From: an uncultured Prevotellaceae bacterium
GTDB lineage: Bacteria > Bacteroidota > Bacteroidia > Bacteroidales > Bacteroidaceae
Direction: 5' to 3'
Length of the DNA: 7,903 bases
Assembly (NCBI GenBank): GCA_937900485.1
Contig: CALCEL010000110.1
Coordinates: 1 to 7,903 of the forward strand
Shown here: positions 1 through 6,528 of the stretch, piece after piece
Layout of the letters: each line of letters begins with the position of its first letter
Numbering within the stretch: the stretch's first letter is position 1
Translations under genes and position numbers: made by a program
The notes under the pieces: model-generated
Told to the model about the DNA's origin: nothing
Databases searched by the model: none
Seen by the model: only the letters and a program-made list of their open reading frames with translations

Positions 1-156
1 GAACTATTATTTTGTTGATTGTTAAATAATTAAATAGTTTTCAAGGGACGACTACTTATTATTTTCTGACTTTGTCGTTTGTATTGCCAGGTGCTTGCCG
101 CTCTCTGTTCTTGTGAGATGCTTCCGCTGGCGCTCATGGCATTCTGTCGGCAATGT
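1..156. other. Gene-free tail downstream of the glycoside hydrolase gene
   Basis: This stretch lies 3' of the minus-strand glycoside hydrolase gene and is AT-rich over its first 70 bases. I see no coding frame with a recognisable product and no classical GC-rich hairpin followed by a T-run in the minus direction. A weak 7-base inverted repeat (AACTATT at 2-8, AATAGTT at 33-39) with a 24-base loop is the only structure near the left edge. It is too weak to call a terminator. Confidence 0.5.
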
Positions 157-3100
157 TCACTTACTCTGTTTTAAGGTTTTCAGTCCCTCCTTGAGTCTTT
201 GTGAGGCTTTAGTGATCATATCTTTGGTCCCGCTGCCGTCGTTCACGTACTGGACTACCATGTCGGCGTAGTTTATCGCCTCTCGTAACTCAGTTGACTT
301 GTTTTCGATGCTCTTCGTGCTGGTGAGAAGCGGAAGAAGCTCGTTCATGTCCTCTGGCTCAGCCAGATTGCCAGGTCTCATTGTGTTGATAGCCACACTG
401 AGTTCTCTCTCTGCGGCGTCGATGTCGTTCTGGGTCAGCGTCTTGGAGGTGTTGTCGTAAGTCTGTCTGGCCTTCTCCAGTTGTGCTGTGAGTCTCTTGT
501 AGCCGTTCGGGGCCCATGGTGCGTAATTAGGAGTCTTGATAGCGGCGGCAAGCCAGTTCTCTTGTTCCTCCATTCTGCTTTTCGCCAGTTCTATAACCTG
601 TAGCAGAGTTGTCTTGTCTATCTTCTTTGATGTCTTCTTCTTAGCCTCTGTAGACATGTTCAGTCTGAGGTAGTGTGTGGAGTGACCTGTCTGGTAATAG
701 TCTGGTGTGAAAGTTTTCCCGTCAAGTTTCAGCGAGTAGACGTTGCCGTTCGTTCCCTCGTCTGGTGAAGGACCGTATGCGCTTATGTTGCTTAGCGTGG
801 AGTTTATCTCGAAGTCCGCCTGACTCCACTCTCTCACGTCCGGTGTTGCCATGACGAGCGGTCCGTACATGAGAGCTCCCACCCATTGCGGGTTGAATGG
901 AGTGCGTGTCTCGTTCTTACCTGTGGCGGCAAGCGACATCTTGTCTGCTCCCCAGAAGACATGTGTGTTGAAAGGCATTGAAATCTCGATGACGTCTTTG
1001 TCGCTCCACACACGTTTATCTGTCTCCACGTATGAGCAAGGCTGGTATGTCTTTGAGACGGATTTTCCGTTCACCTTCACGTCGTAACCCTCAGTAGCCC
1101 AGTAAGGAACACGAAGCTTGACGGAGAAGGCACTCTCTCGTCCGTTTGTGCTGAATGATATCTTTGAGCTTTCCGCCGGCCATTTGCAGTCTTGATTTAT
1201 GGTCACTTCCTTCTCCTTCCATTGTGCGATGCTAGGGATGTATAACCCGACCCACAGGCAGTCGTCGCTGACGAAGTATGCTGCTTCCTGATACTTTACG
1301 TGGTTCTCCGCTCCCGTACCTCCGCAGCAGGAGCTTTGTGGAGTCTCGTTGCCGTAAGGCTTGGTGGCGTCCATGCCGACGGCATACTGGTAAGTCACAG
1401 CCCAGTGGTCTGGATGCACCGATCCGACAATCTGGTTGTACAAGACGCGCTCATAGTAGTCCATGAACCGCGCATCGTCCGGATTGAAGCAGTTGAGGTC
1501 TTTTGACAACTTAGCCAAGTTGTATGCGCAGCATGTCTCGTTGATGTTCGGATTCGGATACATGTTACGTTCGAAGTCAGACATCACGTTAGTATTCATG
1601 CTCAGTATCTGTGAGTATGGCTGTCTCCACATCTCTCCGTTGCCGACTCCACCCATGGCGTACGCATATCTGCCCTGAATGAGGTTCCAGAAGTTGTACG
1701 CCAGATTATAGTAATACGGGTTATTATTGCCGATGTATGAGCGAAGAGCGCCCGTAATCATTGGTATGTGCTGGTTGGCGTGTCTGGTTCGTATGTCGTC
1801 AATGTTTTTTGCCACGGGGTCGAAGAACGCCGGTGAGTCGAAGTAGCTGGCAGCCTCGAGCAGTTTGCCTTTCTTCTCCTTGTCGTTCGTCATCTCCGAG
1901 AGTCTTGCCAGAGACTCCGCCATGCCTCCCACCTCTCCTGCGATGTACATGTTCCACATCTCATATCTGTTGCCGGGCTTCGCCTGTCGTTCAGACTTGT
2001 CTCCGTCTTTTTTCACGTATGTGCGGTAGTGTAAGCGGTTCCAAACCCATAACGCCATGTCTTCTGCGATGCGTAAGGCTTTCTCTGATATCTCTTTGTT
2101 CGTCAGGTGTTTCTTGCCGTCTGCCATGTACTCCTGTGTCGTCGGGATCTCCGCCATGACGTTGGCGATGTCGATGAGTCCCGCCAGCTGCTTGTGTATG
2201 GTGTAGTAGGGAGCCCAGACCCAGTCCTCGTTGTTATAAGCCCGGTAGCACTCTATCAGAGCCGGGTGGGCGGCTGGTATGGCGTTCAGGTATCCGTATC
2301 CGTAGTGTCTGTAGTCCTTTTTATATTCATTGAACGCCTCCCAGTTACCTTTCATCTTCCTCAGCGTGTCCTCCGGCGCGTAGTCACGAGCTTCGAAGTA
2401 GCGGTTCAGGGTGCTGTCCCACACGAACGTGCGCTCCTGACACAGTCTCAGCTCGTTCACCATGGTCTCGATCCTGTCTCTGATCTGCGCCTTGACATCG
2501 CTTGGCAGTCCGTTTCTCTTAATCTCCTCGTCAGTCATCTGTGCGCTGGCGAACGCAAAAGCCAGTGCGCTCATGTAGTGACCGCTGCCGTGTCCCTTGA
2601 GCTTCGTGGTCGGGGAGTCCCACCCGTCAGGCTCAGGATAACCGTCCTTTGGTAGTCCGTAGGTGTCACGGTAGTTATATAACTGCTGTTTGACGTCCCA
2701 TGTCAGCAACTCTTTTATCTCCATGTTACGGTTAGACGTCAGTCGGTTATCGCCCGTCAGTGTCACGTCGCTCAGCGGAAGAGTGTGTACCTTCATTATG
2801 TTCGACGGTGTTTCCCACCTCTGGTCTACCACTTTGACGTCCGCCATCACCATATATCCCTTGTCCGTGGTGTTGTCGCCGATGATATATCCTTTAATAT
2901 TGTATTCTTTTCCGACGGGGTACAGACTTTCTGTCGCCTCCTGTGTCTCTGTGGACACCTGATAGTTCGTCCATGTCACCTGTCTCCACTCTTTTTTCCC
3001 GTCACTGTAAGTGACCCACACCTGGTGTGGCAGTCTCGGAACGGTTCCGACAGGTGCGTCCACGTGGATTTTCTCCACATCTTTAATATGCCTTTGCTTG

Positions 3101-3237
3101 GCTTTCTTTGTTGACGCCGCATGAGTTGTTGATGATGCGCTCGATGCCTGAGGGTAAGATGTTCCCAGCATGAAAGTGGCGCACAAAGCGATGATGAGAT
3201 GATTGGATTGTCTGTTCATTGTGCTATACAAAGTCAT
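157..3237 (-). CDS. Secreted GH127/DUF1680-type glycoside hydrolase, putative beta-L-arabinofuranosidase (GH127 or GH146), with Big_4 and FIVAR-like domains
   Basis: Predicted to hydrolyse terminal beta-L-arabinofuranosides from plant glycans outside the cytoplasm. The 1026-residue product starts with a signal peptide (hydrophobic core about residues 13-27, probable signal peptidase I site near ASSA, 31-34). A bacterial Ig-like Big_4 domain follows at about 55-137, with the typical VGTVPRLP and VTYSDG motifs. The alpha/alpha-barrel GH127 domain begins near 152. Family hallmarks are present. Glu535 (NGEMW) is the likely acid/base. Glu567 and Cys569 (NETCC) and Cys637-Cys638 (SSCCGG) match the Zn ligands and cysteine nucleophile of characterised GH127 enzymes. 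A DUF4986-like segment lies around 835-865. Two helical FIVAR-like repeats fill 876-1026, the first clear (QNDIDAAERELSVAI) and the second degenerate. The first ATG is at 3237, but Met7 (3219) gives a more usual signal peptide and a longer leader from the predicted promoter. Family membership is strong. GH127 versus GH146 and the exact linkage are undetermined. Confidence 0.9.
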   Translation of the reverse strand: MTLYSTMNRQSNHLIIALCATFMLGTSYPQASSASSTTHAASTKKAKQRHIKDVEKIHVDAPVGTVPRLPHQVWVTYSDGKKEWRQVTWTNYQVSTETQEATESLYPVGKEYNIKGYIIGDNTTDKGYMVMADVKVVDQRWETPSNIMKVHTLPLSDVTLTGDNRLTSNRNMEIKELLTWDVKQQLYNYRDTYGLPKDGYPEPDGWDSPTTKLKGHGSGHYMSALAFAFASAQMTDEEIKRNGLPSDVKAQIRDRIETMVNELRLCQERTFVWDSTLNRYFEARDYAPEDTLRKMKGNWEAFNEYKKDYRHYGYGYLNAIPAAHPALIECYRAYNNEDWVWAPYYTIHKQLAGLIDIANVMAEIPTTQEYMADGKKHLTNKEISEKALRIAEDMALWVWNRLHYRTYVKKDGDKSERQAKPGNRYEMWNMYIAGEVGGMAESLARLSEMTNDKEKKGKLLEAASYFDSPAFFDPVAKNIDDIRTRHANQHIPMITGALRSYIGNNNPYYYNLAYNFWNLIQGRYAYAMGGVGNGEMWRQPYSQILSMNTNVMSDFERNMYPNPNINETCCAYNLAKLSKDLNCFNPDDARFMDYYERVLYNQIVGSVHPDHWAVTYQYAVGMDATKPYGNETPQSSCCGGTGAENHVKYQEAAYFVSDDCLWVGLYIPSIAQWKEKEVTINQDCKWPAESSKISFSTNGRESAFSVKLRVPYWATEGYDVKVNGKSVSKTYQPCSYVETDKRVWSDKDVIEISMPFNTHVFWGADKMSLAATGKNETRTPFNPQWVGALMYGPLVMATPDVREWSQADFEINSTLSNISAYGPSPDEGTNGNVYSLKLDGKTFTPDYYQTGHSTHYLRLNMSTEAKKKTSKKIDKTTLLQVIELAKSRMEEQENWLAAAIKTPNYAPWAPNGYKRLTAQLEKARQTYDNTSKTLTQNDIDAAERELSVAINTMRPGNLAEPEDMNELLPLLTSTKSIENKSTELREAINYADMVVQYVNDGSGTKDMITKASQRLKEGLKTLKQSK

Positions 3238-3254
3238 TTATTTTTATTTTATCA

Positions 3255-3262
3255 CAAATATA
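3255..3262 (-). promoter_or_regulatory. Predicted -7 element for the glycoside hydrolase gene
   Basis: Read on the minus strand this is TATATTTG, an exact match to the Bacteroidetes -7 consensus TAnnTTTG. The -33 element is poor: at the expected 19-21 base spacing there is only a T-rich TTTC-like stretch near 3283-3286. Transcription would start around 3248-3250. That leaves about 11 bases before the first ATG (3237) but about 30 before the second (3219), which favours the second as the real start. Confidence 0.5.
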
Positions 3263-3321
3263 CGATTATTGTCACAACCCTTGAAAAAAGAAAAGTCCAA
3301 ACATACTATTTTTGGATTATA

Positions 3322-3354
3322 GTTGTATTCAAATGAAAAATATTTGTACTTTTG
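3322..3354 (+). promoter_or_regulatory. Predicted purU promoter
   Basis: TACTTTTG at 3347-3354 matches the Bacteroidetes -7 consensus TAnnTTTG exactly. GTTG at 3322-3325 is a near match to the -33 TTTG, with a 21-base spacer. The implied transcript starts near 3359-3361, giving a leader of about 30 bases. The leader contains AGGAG at 3364-3368, but this is 22 bases before the ATG, too far to act as a normal Shine-Dalgarno. The A-rich bases just before the ATG are more typical of initiation in this phylum. Confidence 0.6.
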
Positions 3355-3390
3355 CAGAAAATCAGGAGAATTCACATAGAAAATACATAA

Positions 3391-4254
3391 ATGAAACCGA
3401 CAGCCATCCTTTTGTTACATTGTCCGGATAAACAGGGTATTATCACGGAGATAACAAAGTTTATAACGGATAACAATGGAAATATCGTTTACCTCGACCA
3501 GTATGTTGATACTTTGGAAGGACGTTTTTTTATGCGTGTTGAGTGGGAGTTGGATGATTTTCTCATACCGACGGACAAAATTACCGAATACATTGACACA
3601 TTATACTCCAAGCGTTATGACTTGAAGTTCCATCTTTACCTGAGTAACGTGAAGCCGCGTATGGCTTTGTTCGTCTCCAAGATGTCTCATTGTCTGTACG
3701 ATCTGCTCGCAAGGTTCAAGGCGGGTGAGTTGAGTGTCGACATCCCTTGTATCGTGTCCAACCATGAGGACCTGCGTTATGTGGCTGAGCAGTTCGGTAT
3801 ACCTTACTATGTATGGAGCATCAAAAAGGACTGGTCTAACAAACGTGAGGTGGAGGACGCTGAGATGAAGCTTCTCAGAGACGAGAATATTGACTTCATC
3901 GTTCTGGCGAGGTACATGCAGATTATTTCCGATGAGATGATTGAGTCCTATCCAAACAGAATCATCAACATACATCACTCGTTCCTTCCAGCCTTCATAG
4001 GCGCGCGTCCTTACCATCAGGCTTACCAGCGCGGCGTGAAAATCATAGGAGCCACAAGCCATTACGTCACGGCGGAGCTTGACGCCGGCCCGATCATTGA
4101 GCAGGACGTGGTGCGTATCACTCATAAGGACACTCCAGACACTCTGGTGCTTAAGGGTAAGGACCTCGAGAAAATCGTGTTGTCGAGAGCGGTCAAGAAA
4201 CACATAGAACACAAGGTGTTGACGTATAAGAATAAGACAATCATATTCTCGTGA
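3391..4254 (+). CDS. purU: Formyltetrahydrofolate deformylase
   Basis: Hydrolyses N10-formyltetrahydrofolate to formate and tetrahydrofolate in the cytoplasm. This balances the one-carbon folate pools and can supply formate for formate-dependent purine synthesis (PurT). The 287-residue product has the usual family length and the two-domain layout. An N-terminal ACT regulatory domain spans about 5-85 (HCPDKQGIITEITKFI, then GRFFMRVEW). A formyltransferase-fold catalytic domain spans about 89-272. The catalytic triad equivalents known from PurN/PurU are visible: Asn193 and His195 in INIHHSFLPAF, and Asp231 in AELDAGPIIEQ. The ACT domain separates it from PurN, and the lack of a C-terminal tRNA-binding domain separates it from Fmt. 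A TAA directly precedes the ATG in frame, so this start is the only long option. It is monocistronic here: divergent from the glycoside hydrolase gene and ended by the hairpin at 4319-4365. Confidence 0.96.
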   Translation: MKPTAILLLHCPDKQGIITEITKFITDNNGNIVYLDQYVDTLEGRFFMRVEWELDDFLIPTDKITEYIDTLYSKRYDLKFHLYLSNVKPRMALFVSKMSHCLYDLLARFKAGELSVDIPCIVSNHEDLRYVAEQFGIPYYVWSIKKDWSNKREVEDAEMKLLRDENIDFIVLARYMQIISDEMIESYPNRIINIHHSFLPAFIGARPYHQAYQRGVKIIGATSHYVTAELDAGPIIEQDVVRITHKDTPDTLVLKGKDLEKIVLSRAVKKHIEHKVLTYKNKTIIFS

Positions 4255-4318
4255 CCTCTGGCGGAACGTCCGACACACTTTTGTGGTGTCTCTCGTCACG
4301 TGATGTTACGGGTTAGAG

Positions 4319-4365
4319 AAAGACAGACACGCCGGCTAAGACTCTTAGCCGGCGTGTCTGTCTTT
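4319..4365. terminator. Bidirectional Rho-independent terminator between convergent genes
   Basis: A perfect 22-base inverted repeat (4319-4340 with 4344-4365) has a 3-base loop (ACT) and a GC-rich core, GCCGGC. The left arm begins AAAGACAGACACGCC. On the plus strand the hairpin ends in TCTTTT, and on the minus strand it ends in TCTTTCTC. It can therefore stop both purU (stop codon ends at 4254) and the minus-strand lipoprotein operon. The right arm abuts the TGA stop (4366-4368) of the minus-strand gene with no gap, so ribosomes finishing that gene would sit next to the folding hairpin. Confidence 0.9.
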
Positions 4366-6528
4366 TCAGTATGTGAAGAATTCGTCGTATGACGCGGTGT
4401 ACAGGTTGTCGAAGAGCAGATAGTTATTGATTTGCGCATGCGACCCGAACGTGTGTCTGACTAGATAAAGGTACAGGTCCCTGTATGTGGCTTTCGTCTC
4501 ATGTTCCGTGAACGTCACTATGTTGTTGGTGAACCTGTCGCTCATCCACACGCCGAGCTCCTGGTCGTAATACTCGGCGAACGAGTTCTCTGTCGATGAC
4601 GCCGAGGCGATACCCATCATGCCCGGTATGCCGTCCAGCTCGTCCGTCATGCTTCCCGACATACATGGCTCCGCTATGAGCAGCAGCTTCCTGTATCTCG
4701 TCTCCTCACTCATCTCGCTCATCACGTCACGCATCATCCTCGAGGTGAAGTGGTTGTCGCTCCATCCCCATAAGAACCTGTTATGCTCGCCGTGGCCAGT
4801 CCAGTAGATAAGCACATTGTTTGTGCTGTCAGAGTTGAGCACGACAGGCAGATGCGCACTGCTTCTTCCCGTCAGTATGTCCCGTATGTCATTCACGTTG
4901 AGCGTGTCGGTGTTGTAGTCTATCATAACGCCGGCGGCGAGATTTTCCCCCTCACTGTTTTTCCTGATCTCACCCTTGTAGACATTATTGCCGTCGAGCA
5001 ATATGTCGTCATTACATATCAGTAGAATATGGTCGTCCGGATATCCGTGTCTTTTCAGAAGCTGGTACATATTCAGCACGTCCGACTGGTGCCTGTAGTT
5101 GAACCATCCTTTTGAGGCGCAGACGAGTACGGCTCGCTTGTCGCGCAGCTCGTTATACTCTATTCCCGTGTCCTGATTTTGCAGGTCCTGTGTGTGTGTC
5201 GCTTGCCAGCACCATGACGACAGTGTGCTGGAGAGTCGGTTAGTACCCTCCGCCGTGTAGAAGTCTAAGGTGTGGAAGCGGTTTCCGTAACACATCCACT
5301 CCGTGTATATGCTCGACAGACGCATGGTGAAGGCGTCGGAGTCGAACGACAGATGTCCCGTGGCTCCTTTCATCCTGGGCGGTGTCTGCCTGTTGGCGAT
5401 GGCTGTGACGTAGCTTGTCAGTCCGTTCTCGTCCCATATATAGCCGGCGTCAGTCTTGTTGCCCGAGGTCAGTATGCTTATAGCCTCGTTTATGGATGTC
5501 TCGTCATTATATAGAGTATACTCTGTGGCTAACGCGGCGAGTGTGAGTGCGTCGTATAACATACACTCTGACGGGTACGGTATGTCACCGTACATCGTCT
5601 CGTAGCTTATCTGGAATCCCGAGGCGGGGTCGGCGTACGCTGATATGCCGTCGATGGACTGCGATAAGTGACTGTTGTTGATGAGGTCGCCGTCGAATGC
5701 GCCGTTGCTGAAGATGAGACGTTTGCCGCTGCCGTTCTGCTCACCGCTCGCTTTTATCATGCGTACTGTCGCCTGTGCGTTGTCATTGACACAGATGATA
5801 AACTCACTGCTGTCATTCAGCGCCTCCCGAATACATCGGTCTATCGATGCTGAGTCGCTTTCCGTGTATGTCACACTGCTCGTCAGCGTCACCCCCATCT
5901 CCGTGGCTTGGAATGGTATCCAGTCGCGGAATGTCTTGCCGTAGAAATTGTCGGGAGTGACAAGGCTGACGCTTTTCCCGTTGCCGGTTGTAACCATGGT
6001 GAGCAGTGCCTCGCTCTGTGATATGTCCGTCTCTGTCAGTGTCCAGACGTAGGGTGACTTCACTGTTCCTGTAGCTGTCACAGCGTACCGTCGTATGATC
6101 TCCTCGGAGGAGCACATGGGCGAGATAATCGCCTTGCCGCTGTTCCTCAGCTTCGTCGCCATGACGTCGAGCATCTCCGGCCGTGATGGACCGATGACCA
6201 CCTCTATGTCGTCTCTTTCCTTGAGAGCCTCAGCCAGGCTGTCCGAGTCGACCGTGTTCTCATCGTACCACTCCGTCTTTATCTTTATTCCTTTGGAGAG
6301 AGCCGTCTGTGACTTGGTGAAACTTGCGGTGAACCACTCCGCCGTGCGCCTCATCCGCGCCGCCATGTCTGACTGTCCGCTCAGGGGCGTCACCATCACG
6401 ATGCTCTTCTCCGTCCATCGGGTGCGTACCGCGTTGTCAGGTGTCTCCGCTTCTCTCTGACAGGCGCAGAGGAGCAGAGAAGCGAAGGCTAATGCAAGAT
6501 ATATGTGTCTCTTAATTATACTTCTCAT
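4366..6528 (-). CDS. Lipoprotein: type-1 periplasmic-binding domain fused to a C13 (legumain/GPI8-like) cysteine peptidase
   Basis: A 720-residue predicted lipoprotein with signal sequence and lipobox LCAC, anchored at Cys23. Residues about 40-430 look like a type-1 periplasmic-binding fold of the Leu/Ile/Val-receptor class: IVMVTPLSGQ (43-52), VVIGPS (110-115), IISPMCSS (134-141), and LVTPDNFYGKTF after the first lobe. Residues about 463-705 form a peptidase C13 domain: AVLVCAS then NYRHQ (477-481), TGHG with catalytic His579, and EPCMSGSM with catalytic Cys622. The distal motif ENSF..YYD runs to SDRFT (647-667). Clan CD C13 enzymes cut or transfer peptides, legumain after Asn and GPI8 at the GPI attachment site. 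The protein ends 98 residues past the catalytic Cys, about where the legumain catalytic domain ends, so there is no legumain-type C-terminal prodomain. It is the second gene of an operon, overlapping the upstream gene by 17 bases, with AAGGAAA just before its ATG. Ligand, substrate and the membrane face it sits on are unknown. Confidence 0.87.
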   Translation of the reverse strand: MRSIIKRHIYLALAFASLLLCACQREAETPDNAVRTRWTEKSIVMVTPLSGQSDMAARMRRTAEWFTASFTKSQTALSKGIKIKTEWYDENTVDSDSLAEALKERDDIEVVIGPSRPEMLDVMATKLRNSGKAIISPMCSSEEIIRRYAVTATGTVKSPYVWTLTETDISQSEALLTMVTTGNGKSVSLVTPDNFYGKTFRDWIPFQATEMGVTLTSSVTYTESDSASIDRCIREALNDSSEFIICVNDNAQATVRMIKASGEQNGSGKRLIFSNGAFDGDLINNSHLSQSIDGISAYADPASGFQISYETMYGDIPYPSECMLYDALTLAALATEYTLYNDETSINEAISILTSGNKTDAGYIWDENGLTSYVTAIANRQTPPRMKGATGHLSFDSDAFTMRLSSIYTEWMCYGNRFHTLDFYTAEGTNRLSSTLSSWCWQATHTQDLQNQDTGIEYNELRDKRAVLVCASKGWFNYRHQSDVLNMYQLLKRHGYPDDHILLICNDDILLDGNNVYKGEIRKNSEGENLAAGVMIDYNTDTLNVNDIRDILTGRSSAHLPVVLNSDSTNNVLIYWTGHGEHNRFLWGWSDNHFTSRMMRDVMSEMSEETRYRKLLLIAEPCMSGSMTDELDGIPGMMGIASASSTENSFAEYYDQELGVWMSDRFTNNIVTFTEHETKATYRDLYLYLVRHTFGSHAQINNYLLFDNLYTASYDEFFTY

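Noticed and set aside
83..156. Inverted ATTGCC/GGCAAT as terminator of the glycoside hydrolase gene
   Set aside because: The arms are only six bases and are separated by about 60 bases, with no T-run following.
2107..2655. 182-codon open frame antisense to the glycoside hydrolase gene
   Set aside because: It lies wholly within a well-supported catalytic domain on the other strand. Its product is low-complexity Val/Leu/Ser-rich with no recognisable domain.
3364..3368. AGGAG as the purU ribosome-binding site
   Set aside because: It is 22 bases before the ATG, an in-frame TAA sits directly before the ATG, and there is no alternative start nearer to it.
3601..4299. 232-codon open frame antisense to purU
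   Set aside because: purU is certain from its ACT and catalytic motifs. The antisense translation shows no family resemblance, and open antisense frames are common with this codon usage.
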